Both the position numbers and the translations under genes were made by a program. 64,000 nucleotides of DNA. Source: Gammaproteobacteria bacterium. GTDB taxonomy: Bacteria; Pseudomonadota; Gammaproteobacteria; UBA4575. The notes beneath the pieces are model-generated. The model was given only the letters and a program-made list of their open reading frames with translations. It was not told where the DNA came from and did no database searches. Location: contig WTFY01000009.1 of assembly GCA_011523795.1 (NCBI GenBank), forward strand, positions 1 through 64,000, written 5' to 3'. Shown piece by piece: positions 10,202 to 17,683 of the stretch (positions within the stretch are counted from its first letter, which is position 1; each line of letters starts with the position of its first letter).

Positions 10202-10519
10202 AAAGTTGTGATCTGTAAAATTCATCCACGATTTCATCAAGTACGAAGTCGGCTAACACTGTATCCATGAGGTGAAGCGTAAGTGGATGAGCAAATCTTG
10301 TACGCTCATCGAGTGACCAACCATGTAAATTATAGGTTTCCCGGTTGCAATAACCATAATCTGTTGCCCCATGACTACCACCGAAAAATACATGGGAAAC
10401 TTGTATGTGATGACGAAAATATCATGCCCTATTCTGCTGGTTAAAATAAGGTTTTACTTGAAAATCCTTAACCATTGCATGCTGGCTATCATGGCACACT
10501 ACTGAAAAGGAGTTTTAAC
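10202..10519. promoter_or_regulatory. Divergent intergenic region with inverted repeat
   Basis: About 320 bp between the divergent sugar dehydrogenase and MFS transporter genes. It must hold both promoters, but I find no convincing -35/-10 pair. A perfect 7-bp inverted repeat, GATGAGC (10286-10292) and GCTCATC (10304-10310), with an 11-base spacer, could be an operator or a hairpin. The region is richer in A and T than its neighbours. AAGGAG at 10507-10512 is the ribosome site of the MFS gene. Confidence 0.4.
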
Positions 10520-12205
10520 TTGCCAGGTCTCCTGTCTATTGAAAGAATTACAGCCCCACCGGGATTCAACCGCTGGCGAATCCTGCCGGCAGCCATAGTA
10601 ATTCACCTCTGCATCGGCTCGATCTATGCCTGGAGCATCTACAACCCGGCCCTGATCCGAACCCTGGGAATTGTAACCAGCGCACCCGATGACTGGACAC
10701 TGCGCCAGGTCGTATGGGTCTTCACCGCTGCAATCATCACTGCCGGGATTGCAGCCGCCATGACCGGGCGATGGATAGAGGTACTTGGGCCTCGAAAGAT
10801 CGGCCTGATCGCCGCAGCCTGCTGGGGAGGCGGGTACCTGGTGGGAGGTGCAGGAATTCTCACTCACCAGTTGGGGCTGTTATACCTCGGCTATGGTGTG
10901 ATTGGCGGGACGGGGCTGGGCCTGGGTTACGTTTCCCCTATCGGCACACTGCTCAAGTGGTTCCCGGACCGCAGGGGTCTGGCCTCGGGCATGGCCATCA
11001 TGGGCTTCGGGGGTGGAGCCATGATCGGTGCCCCGCTGAAGGATTTCCTGATCCGCATGTTCTACCGGGCACCGGAGTACCTGGGCACGATGGATCAATT
11101 GAACCTGATTACTGTGTCCGGCCGGCGCTATGCCATGATTGCCGGTCAGAAAATCGAGGTGGTCGTAGTCAACACGCTCGAAGCGGCACACATGATCCTG
11201 CCGGGACCCGAAGGTGCATACGTCCTGGGCTCCGGCTCGGTTGGCGTGGCCCAGACATTTTTCATCATGGGGATAATCTATCTCCTGGTCATGGTCACTG
11301 CAGTCCTTTCACTTCGCATCCCTGCACCCGGCTGGTCACCGGACGTCCAGACGGAACCGGGTACCGGAAAAGATCCGCTGGTCACGCGACACCATGTTGA
11401 TGTCGACCAGGCTCTGAAAACCAGCCAGTTCTACCTGCTTTGGGTTGTCTTCTGTTTGGGTATCACAGGAGGTGTGGGAATACTGGGCATGGCCAGTACC
11501 ATGATCCAGGACATCTTCGGCAACACCTTGCCCGGCATAGTCGATGCCAGCTTTGCCGGTGCGTACGTGGTCATGATCAGCGTCTTCAACACGCTCGGCA
11601 GGTTCTTCTGGTCGTCCTGTTCGGATTACCTTGGGCGCAGGACTACCTACTGGATTTACTTTGTCCTGGGAATATTCCTGTACGGTTCGATTCCTTACTT
11701 TGCCCATGCGGCGAGCGTGAACCCCTCCGTGGTCTGGCTGGTATGCTTTTACGCGGCCACAATGCTCATCTTCAGCATCTTCGGCGGAGTGTTTGCAGCC
11801 CTTCCGGCCTATATCGCCGACCTGTTCGGTACCCGCCACCTGGCAGGAATTCATGGCCGGCTGCTGACCGCCTGGAGCGCCTCCAGCATCCTTGGACCTT
11901 TAGCCATGACATCACTGCGCGAACACGCCGAAAACCAATCCATGGACAAACTGGCCTCGGCGATCGATCCGGAGCTGTTTGCCCGGACATTCGGGGCAGG
12001 TACCGAACACCTGGATCAACTTGTTTCCAACCACACGGTCACCCTGGCAAAGCTGGTTGAAATCGCACCGGCCGGCACTGTCGACCCGACACCCTATCTC
12101 TACAACAGCACCATGTACCTCATGGCGGCATTGCTGGGCATTGGCCTGATCTGCAATGCACTGATCACGGGCGTGAAGCCAACTCACTACATGCGGGACA
12201 ACTGA
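10520..12205 (+). CDS. MFS transporter, oxalate/formate antiporter (OFA) type
   Basis: Major-facilitator permease of 561 residues, about twelve membrane segments. The loop EVLGPRKIG and the stretch GTGLGLGYVSPIGTLLKWFP followed by DRRGLASGMA are typical of OFA antiporters, which move small carboxylates. A soluble insertion of about 80 residues after GAMIGAPLKDFL makes it longer than classic OxlT. The open frame begins at 10475, but the TTG at 10520 is preceded by AAGGAG with a seven-base spacer, which gives the N-terminus MPGLLSIERI; no ATG fits as well. A membrane protein gene follows after 12 bp. The TRAP carboxylate transporter genes converge on it from the other side. Substrate is inferred only at the level of small organic acids. 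Confidence 0.85.
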   Translation: MPGLLSIERITAPPGFNRWRILPAAIVIHLCIGSIYAWSIYNPALIRTLGIVTSAPDDWTLRQVVWVFTAAIITAGIAAAMTGRWIEVLGPRKIGLIAAACWGGGYLVGGAGILTHQLGLLYLGYGVIGGTGLGLGYVSPIGTLLKWFPDRRGLASGMAIMGFGGGAMIGAPLKDFLIRMFYRAPEYLGTMDQLNLITVSGRRYAMIAGQKIEVVVVNTLEAAHMILPGPEGAYVLGSGSVGVAQTFFIMGIIYLLVMVTAVLSLRIPAPGWSPDVQTEPGTGKDPLVTRHHVDVDQALKTSQFYLLWVVFCLGITGGVGILGMASTMIQDIFGNTLPGIVDASFAGAYVVMISVFNTLGRFFWSSCSDYLGRRTTYWIYFVLGIFLYGSIPYFAHAASVNPSVVWLVCFYAATMLIFSIFGGVFAALPAYIADLFGTRHLAGIHGRLLTAWSASSILGPLAMTSLREHAENQSMDKLASAIDPELFARTFGAGTEHLDQLVSNHTVTLAKLVEIAPAGTVDPTPYLYNSTMYLMAALLGIGLICNALITGVKPTHYMRDN

Positions 12206-12217
12206 CATGCATTCCCT

Positions 12218-12604
12218 ATGCCCGGCCTGAAATTCCTTCATTCGCGCATCGCATTCCTTTCAGGCTCACTGTCATGGCTTCCTGCAGGAATCATGCTTGC
12301 AGACCTTGTCCGAAATTCCGGTGTCCATGAGGTATACGCACCATGGCCGATGATAGTTCCAATGCTGATCCTGCAGCTGGCAGTCATTGCACCATGTGGC
12401 CTGCCTCTAACCCTGGCCTGCAGGCAGCTGTCCCGCAAGGGATACACGCGTGCAGCCTGGATTGCCATGGGGGTGCTGGCACCTGTAACCATATGGGCTT
12501 CCCTGTTTGCAGGACTGCTTGGACCGATCGCGATTGCCCTGTATGCAGGCATTTCTAGCCTGCCCGTCTGGATTGCAGCAATCGTCCTGAGGAGACAGGA
12601 GTGA
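12218..12604 (+). CDS. Small membrane protein downstream of MFS transporter
   Basis: Unrecognised protein of 128 residues with three to four hydrophobic segments (about 10-25, 38-60, 78-97 and 104-122). The ATG lies 12 bp after the MFS stop, so the two are very likely co-transcribed, and the product may assist that transporter or its regulation. It ends in a short basic tail RRQE. The 47 bp before the convergent dctM gene contain the repeat TCCGGA (twice), a possible shared stem, without a T-run. Confidence 0.6.
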   Translation: MPGLKFLHSRIAFLSGSLSWLPAGIMLADLVRNSGVHEVYAPWPMIVPMLILQLAVIAPCGLPLTLACRQLSRKGYTRAAWIAMGVLAPVTIWASLFAGLLGPIAIALYAGISSLPVWIAAIVLRRQE

Positions 12605-12651
12605 ACAGAATTTCCGGAACATATGAGTCCGGACTACCCTGGCTTGATACA

Positions 12652-14013
12652 CTACCCCATCGTACGCGGCAGCCACAGCACGATACCCGGCACTGCTACC
12701 AGTACCGCGACCGTCAGGATATCTGCAATGAAGAACGGCCACACCCCGCGAAAGACTCCCTGAAGGGGAATCTCCAGCGACTGGCCCTGTTCATCCACCA
12801 GTTCTCGGGAGACTCCCGATACAACAAAGCAGTTGAGTCCGATAGGAGGCGTGATCAGGCAGATTTCGGCCATCTTGACAACGATGATTCCGAACCAGAT
12901 CGGATCGTAACCCAGGGCAATGACCGCCGGATAGACCACGGGCAGCGTCAGCACCAGCATGCCGATCGCATCCATGAACATGCCTAGCACCACGTATGCC
13001 AGCAGGATACAGATGACGATCATCAGCGGCGGCAGGTCCAGCGTGACGATCCAGTCCGCAAAGGCATCCGGAAGTCCTGCATATCCCAGGAACCGCACGA
13101 ACAGGAAAATGCCCCAGATCAGCGAGAAGATCATTACCGTGAGCCTGGCGGTCTCCATCAGCGCCTCGTGAAGCCTGCTGCCCATCTCCCTGAGGGATTT
13201 CTGACGGTACGCGCTGAAGGCATAGATCGCGAACACGATCATGGCACCCAGGGCGCCTGCCTCGGTAGGCGTGGCCAAACCCGTGTACAGCGCACCGAAA
13301 ATGACCACCACGACCAGCAATACCGGAAGCGTACCCGGCAGGCTTTCAAGCTTCTGCCGCCAGGTGAACCCCTGGATGGAACGCCCCCGTTCGGGGCGCA
13401 TCACGCACATCAGCACGATCAGCGACGCATAGATGAACACGGACACCAGGCCCGGGAGAAAGCCTGCCAGCAAAAGCTTGCCTACGGACTGCTCGACGAG
13501 TATGGCGTAGATGACCAGAATGGCAGAAGGCGGAATAAGCGATGCGAGCGTACCCCCTGCCGCAATGACACCGGCCGTCAAATTCCGGTCGTAGCGGTAT
13601 TTCACCATGTCGGGGATGGCCATCCGGGAAAACACCGCAGCCGTTGCCGTGGATGCGCCGGAGACCGCGGCAAACCCGGCGCTTGCAAATACCGTGGCCA
13701 CGGCAAGACCGCCCGGCACCCATCCCACCCAGCGGCGTGCGGCCTCGAACAGGCGCGAAGTCAGCCCGGCATGAAACGCGAGAAACCCGATCAGGATAAA
13801 CAATGGCAGCACGGACAAGGGGTACGTCACGGACTTGGAATGCGGAATGGTGCCGGCTATCGCCGCACCGACATCCCACCCCTTCAGCGCCACCAGGCCG
13901 AGAAAACCCGTAAGGGCCGCAGCGATATACACGCGCACACCGAGCACGACCATCACAACAAGCAGGCATACACCGATGATGCCAATCGAAAAGCTGTCGA
14001 TTCCGGCAATCAC
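12652..14013 (-). CDS. TRAP transporter large permease (DctM family)
   Basis: The 453-residue large membrane subunit of a tripartite ATP-independent periplasmic transporter. It performs sodium-coupled uptake of a substrate, usually a C4-dicarboxylate or other carboxylate, delivered by the periplasmic DctP protein. It is hydrophobic throughout, with about twelve segments. Family motifs include AVSGASTATAAVFSRMAIPDM near 118-138 and IPPSAILVIYAILVEQSVGKL near 160-180. It starts with GTG at 14013, overlapping the dctQ stop by four bases (GTGA), so the two are translationally coupled. The operon order is dctP-dctQ-dctM. Confidence 0.93.
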   Translation of the reverse strand: MIAGIDSFSIGIIGVCLLVVMVVLGVRVYIAAALTGFLGLVALKGWDVGAAIAGTIPHSKSVTYPLSVLPLFILIGFLAFHAGLTSRLFEAARRWVGWVPGGLAVATVFASAGFAAVSGASTATAAVFSRMAIPDMVKYRYDRNLTAGVIAAGGTLASLIPPSAILVIYAILVEQSVGKLLLAGFLPGLVSVFIYASLIVLMCVMRPERGRSIQGFTWRQKLESLPGTLPVLLVVVVIFGALYTGLATPTEAGALGAMIVFAIYAFSAYRQKSLREMGSRLHEALMETARLTVMIFSLIWGIFLFVRFLGYAGLPDAFADWIVTLDLPPLMIVICILLAYVVLGMFMDAIGMLVLTLPVVYPAVIALGYDPIWFGIIVVKMAEICLITPPIGLNCFVVSGVSRELVDEQGQSLEIPLQGVFRGVWPFFIADILTVAVLVAVPGIVLWLPRTMG

Positions 14014-14639
14014 CTGCGCACGCCCCTGCCCGGGTCTTGACGGACAGCCCCTTCACTACTTCGCCCGATCTCTTCTTCAGCCTGTGATGCGATACTCCTG
14101 ATTACCGGGACCGCAACCGGGACGAGTCCGGGATGCAGAAACAGGCGCCAGTAACCAGCGAGCTGCACGAGAAGCCGAACCAGCAACAGGCCAAGCGCCA
14201 ACGGCACGACGAGTTTCGCCGGCCAGGTCACGATCTCAATATCGATGGTGCTGTCCCCGAATTCAAAGGCACGCATGAAATGATTCCAGGAATACGGGAT
14301 CAGCACAGCCACGATGGATACTGCCAGCAAGGTATTGAATGCTTCGGCAAGCCACAGCCACCGGCCTCTCAGTTTCGCGACCAGCACCTCCATGCGCACA
14401 TGTCCGCCCATGCGCTGCACGAACGCGATCGATAGCACGGCAAACCCGACCATCGAGACCTCGACCAGGTCGATGTAGCCGAATATCGGTGCCCGGAAAA
14501 CCGTGCGCAGGATAATCTGGGCTACACCCAGAAACATCAGGGCAAATACAAGGATGCCTGCCAGCAGGTTGAGGCCGCCTTCCACCCTCCCCAGTGCCTG
14601 GTCGATCCAGGACAGCCTGTCTCCGAACGAATCGGTCAT
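14010..14639 (-). CDS. TRAP transporter small permease (DctQ family)
   Basis: Small membrane subunit of the TRAP transporter, 209 residues with four predicted membrane segments (about 20-40, 50-70, 95-115 and 145-165). It partners DctM to form the translocation complex. The motif ILRTVFRAPIFGYIDLVE, followed by QRMGGHVRME, is typical of DctQ. The C-terminal tail of about 40 residues is charged and longer than usual. ATG at 14637-14639; the gap to dctP is 78 bp. Confidence 0.9.
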   Translation of the reverse strand: MTDSFGDRLSWIDQALGRVEGGLNLLAGILVFALMFLGVAQIILRTVFRAPIFGYIDLVEVSMVGFAVLSIAFVQRMGGHVRMEVLVAKLRGRWLWLAEAFNTLLAVSIVAVLIPYSWNHFMRAFEFGDSTIDIEIVTWPAKLVVPLALGLLLVRLLVQLAGYWRLFLHPGLVPVAVPVIRSIASQAEEEIGRSSEGAVRQDPGRGVRR

Positions 14640-14717
14640 GGGAGAAGGCTTTCTGGAGTAGGTGTCGAACCTGTCATGTCCATGCTCCAGCCGGGAGTTC
14701 GTGATGGCTGGAGGCGC

Positions 14718-15764
14718 CTACCTGTACACCTGTCCAACGGATTCAAAGACAGTCTCTACCAGCCCGCGTGCATCAAACCTGCCCTGGTTGTCCCGGATCC
14801 ATGCCTCGATCACGGGCCTGCCTGCCTTGGACTGGAATGCAGCCAGCTGTTCCTGTGTATAACGAATTTCCGTGAGGTTCGCCTTCAGCACTGGAAGGTT
14901 CACCCGGTCCATGTCGATGTATGCCTGGATCTGGGCCTGGATGACAGATTCCTTGATGTCATCCAGCAGCTGCTTGTACTGTGGCGGCAGTTTCTCGTAA
15001 GCGTGAATCGAAAGGGCCAGCGGGCAATCGGAAGTCCCGGGAGAGAGATTCGAGGTAAACCATTCCGATACTTCATGGATCCTGTATGCCACATGGCTGT
15101 AGGTGAAAGGTATTGCCGCGGCATTCATCGTGCCCTGCTGCACCCCGATATAGACCTCGCTGGCCGTCGAACTCGTCGGTGTCGCACCCAGCACTTTCAT
15201 CGCCTGGCCGATCCCTCCTCCTGCCCGCACGGTAAGGCCCTTCCAGTCTGCAAGCTCCAGCGGCAGCCGCCCCTTGCCGATGAACTCGTACTGGGGCAGG
15301 TACGAGGAGACGTAGAGCATGGCATTCCATCGTGCCAGTTCCCCCGCGACTGCGGGATCATTGTAAACCGCTTCGCGAACCTTGCGGTTGCCGGCCCAGT
15401 CACCCATCGGCAGAAAAGGCATCGTGAGCACCATCAGGGCAGGATTCTTCTTGGGGTGGTAGAAATTGCAGAACATGGCTGCCTCGAATGCCCCGACAGC
15501 CAGGCCATCCAGATTCTCACGGGCCTTGGACAGTGCCTCCCCGTAATGCAGCCTGACCTGCCAGTTGCCACCTGTTTTCTCATGCACCAGTGCGGACAGC
15601 CTTTCCACACCTTCAGTCATGGCCCGCCTCTTGCCCCACAGCGATACATCCCAGGTTAGCTCAGGGCCCGAAACCCTGTCTGATGCACAGGCCGGTGAAG
15701 CAGGCAAGCCATGAACCAGTACGCCGACCAGCACCAGCATCACCATCAGCAACGGGACTTTCAC
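14718..15764 (-). CDS. TRAP transporter substrate-binding protein (DctP family)
   Basis: Periplasmic solute receptor of the TRAP system, 348 residues. A signal peptide is clear (KVPLLMVMLVLVGVLVHGLPASPACA). Family motifs are LTVRAGGGIGQAMKVLGA, TSSTASEVYIGVQQGTMNAA, and the C-terminal helix region with KAGRPVIEAWIRDNQG. The open frame runs back into the tRNA-Arg gene, so it cannot all be coding. The GTG at 15762-15764 has GAAAGGAG seven bases upstream (complement of 15772-15779) and gives the signal peptide directly, so it is chosen. The ligand cannot be read from sequence. Confidence 0.9.
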   Translation of the reverse strand: MKVPLLMVMLVLVGVLVHGLPASPACASDRVSGPELTWDVSLWGKRRAMTEGVERLSALVHEKTGGNWQVRLHYGEALSKARENLDGLAVGAFEAAMFCNFYHPKKNPALMVLTMPFLPMGDWAGNRKVREAVYNDPAVAGELARWNAMLYVSSYLPQYEFIGKGRLPLELADWKGLTVRAGGGIGQAMKVLGATPTSSTASEVYIGVQQGTMNAAAIPFTYSHVAYRIHEVSEWFTSNLSPGTSDCPLALSIHAYEKLPPQYKQLLDDIKESVIQAQIQAYIDMDRVNLPVLKANLTEIRYTQEQLAAFQSKAGRPVIEAWIRDNQGRFDARGLVETVFESVGQVYR

Positions 15765-15869
15765 CGGTGCGCTCCTTTCAAATTTTCGTTTGCCATTTGA
15801 TCCGTTCTCCCGCGACCTGTGCCAGTCATCCACGCATAGCCTGCACAGAAGCGGTGACCGAGATGGGCA

Positions 15870-15946
15870 TGGCGCGCCCGGCAGGACTCGAACCTGCAAC
15901 CCTCGGCTTAGAAGGCCGATGCTCTATCCGGTTGAGCTACGGGCGC
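15870..15946 (-). tRNA. tRNA-Arg(TCT)
   Basis: Minus-strand cloverleaf with acceptor GCGCCCG/CGGGCGC, T-arm GCAGGTTCGAGTCCTGC and anticodon loop TTCTAAG (anticodon TCT). The 3' CCA is encoded at 15870-15872. It is the second of the four same-strand tRNAs in 6.9-20.2 kb. Confidence 0.95.
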
Positions 15947-15991
15947 CCTGTGCACGGTGCGCCTAGTGTAGCACCTGTATTCATCCGGGGG

Positions 15992-16711
15992 CTAAGCCTT
16001 TGCCTGGACCACGGCCCCCCTCTGAAGGTGCAGGTAAATGGCCGATGAAATCCCTGAGGATCCGAACAGGACACTCATTATGACTATCTGGTACTTGACT
16101 GCAATCAGCGGCGATACCCCGGACAGGATTTGCCCGGTCATCATGCCGGGAAGAGCCACCAGCCCCACTGCAAAGAACGTGTTGATTGACGGGATCAGCG
16201 AGGCCGTGAAGGCACTGTTGCGGGCACGAATGTAATCCGGCGAAGCCGCCATGTCGGCCTCGAAACGTTCAGCCCCCAGGCTCACCGTGTTCATGGCATT
16301 GGAAAAGATCATCCCTGCCAGCGGGATGACGTATTCCGGCTGGTACCAGTAATCAATCCGGATCACGGCAAAGATCGTCAGGACCAGTATCGAGATGCTG
16401 CCGACTGATATCGCAAACAACGCATTGGCAAACAGATTGGCGCTTTTCTGCTTGAGCGGACGCAGTGCAATCCAGCTGGCCACGAGAAGCATCAGGCCCA
16501 GTACCAGCAACACGATACCAGGGCTGTCCTGTGCAAAGATGAAAGTCAGTACGTACCCGATTGCGGTCAACTGGATTACCATCCGTACCGATGCATAGAT
16601 GGCGGTCTTGCTCTTCAATGACCAGATTGCAAGTATGACGACTACCACGACAATGGGTAGCATGGCAATGGCCAGGTTCACCAGCCCGATTTCATATATA
16701 GTAAGTTTCAT
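15992..16711 (-). CDS. FetB-like ABC transporter permease (UPF0014 family)
   Basis: Membrane protein of 239 residues of the YbbM/FetB family, the permease of an iron exporter in E. coli. About seven hydrophobic segments are present. Characteristic stretches are MVIQLTAIGYVL, IPLAGMIFSNAMNTVSLGAERF and ALPGMMTGQILSGVSPLIAVKYQIVIM. Start chosen at ATG 16711, with AGTGGA upstream, over a GTG at 16723. The usual ATPase partner FetA is absent nearby, so the ATPase must be encoded elsewhere or the protein works differently. It is divergent from the acyltransferase gene at 16826. Confidence 0.8.
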   Translation of the reverse strand: MKLTIYEIGLVNLAIAMLPIVVVVVILAIWSLKSKTAIYASVRMVIQLTAIGYVLTFIFAQDSPGIVLLVLGLMLLVASWIALRPLKQKSANLFANALFAISVGSISILVLTIFAVIRIDYWYQPEYVIPLAGMIFSNAMNTVSLGAERFEADMAASPDYIRARNSAFTASLIPSINTFFAVGLVALPGMMTGQILSGVSPLIAVKYQIVIMSVLFGSSGISSAIYLHLQRGAVVQAKA

Positions 16712-16825
16712 AATTTCATCCACTCTGAATTACAGCCGGTCCATTGATACTAAGGAAATCCCCGCCCAGCCTGCTTCCCGCAAGCCAGCCATGTCATCGC
16801 GACACGGTGCTGCCTGAGAGATCCC

Positions 16826-17683
16826 ATGTCTAAATCCCTGCTCAAAACGGTTTCGGTACTGCCCATGTCCTGGCTCTATCGCCTGTCCGGGCCATTCTAC
16901 CTGCTGCTGTTTTACATTTTGCGTTTCAGGAAAAAAATCGCGAGAGACAATATCCGGCAATCATTCAAGGACATGGGCAAGACATGGCAGTCGAGAGTAC
17001 TGAAAAAACACTACAGGAATCTTTGCGATGTCACACTCGAAATTGCGAGAAGCCTTGCCATGCCCCCCGCCGAGCTGGAGCGGCGCGTGAGCTTTACCAA
17101 CCTGGAAGTCATTCGTGAACCCCTGCGCAACAACCAGCCTGTCCTGCTGGCCATGGCCCACCACTGCAACCCGGTGTGGGCGATCCTGGCACTGGGCCAG
17201 CACCTGGACAAGCCCGTTGAGGGCATCTATCAGCCCCTGCACGTGGACTGGCTGAACGAGCTGACCCTGGAGTCACTGTCGCGTTTCAACGTCACGCCCC
17301 TGCCGGCCAGGACCTGTACTGCGCAGCTGATCCGGCGGGCGACCGACCCGCGGGCCATTGCCATCGTGGCCGACCAGGCACCAAGAGGCCGGGACAAGGC
17401 CTACTGGACGAATTTCCTGCACCGGGACACCCCCTTCTACCTGGGTCTTGAAATGATCGCCAAGATGTTCAGGTACCCGGTATATTTCATGGCACTGAAA
17501 CGCACGAAACGGGGCCGGTACGAGGCAAGCTTCCTGGAACTCGCCTCACCGCCTTACGAAAAGGATTCACACCTGATCTCCGAACACTATGCCCGGGCCG
17601 TCGAAACGCAGGTCCTGGAATCCCCGCAGGACTGGCTGTGGACGCACCGGCGGTGGAAAAAGAAAAAATCGCTATACGACTGA
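16826..17683 (+). CDS. LpxL/HtrB-like lysophospholipid acyltransferase family protein
   Basis: Membrane-associated acyltransferase-like protein of 285 residues. An N-terminal hydrophobic segment (about 14-32, LYRLSGPFYLLLFYILRF) is followed by RKKIARDNIRQSF, typical of the lipid A late acyltransferase family. Other family stretches are VADQAPRGRDKAYWTNFLHRDTPF and a C-terminal WLWTHRRWK. The normal catalytic motif is H, four residues, then D or E; here the region reads MAHHCNPVWAI and no acidic residue follows either histidine at that spacing. It may be inactive, use another residue, or have a changed reaction. Its stop overlaps the convergent acyl-AMP ligase gene by 12 bp, and the pairing suggests a shared lipid-type pathway. 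Confidence 0.75.
   Translation: MSKSLLKTVSVLPMSWLYRLSGPFYLLLFYILRFRKKIARDNIRQSFKDMGKTWQSRVLKKHYRNLCDVTLEIARSLAMPPAELERRVSFTNLEVIREPLRNNQPVLLAMAHHCNPVWAILALGQHLDKPVEGIYQPLHVDWLNELTLESLSRFNVTPLPARTCTAQLIRRATDPRAIAIVADQAPRGRDKAYWTNFLHRDTPFYLGLEMIAKMFRYPVYFMALKRTKRGRYEASFLELASPPYEKDSHLISEHYARAVETQVLESPQDWLWTHRRWKKKKSLYD

Noticed and set aside
13168-14040. Open frame of 290 codons on the plus strand
   Set aside because: Antisense to dctM, very rich in H, R and G, and without hydrophobic or domain structure.
14676-15659. Open frame of 327 codons on the plus strand
   Set aside because: Antisense to the TRAP receptor gene, which has a signal peptide and family motifs.
15765-15899. Upstream extension of the TRAP receptor gene
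   Set aside because: It would run into the tRNA-Arg gene and lacks a signal peptide at its start; the GTG at 15764 with a strong ribosome site explains the protein better.
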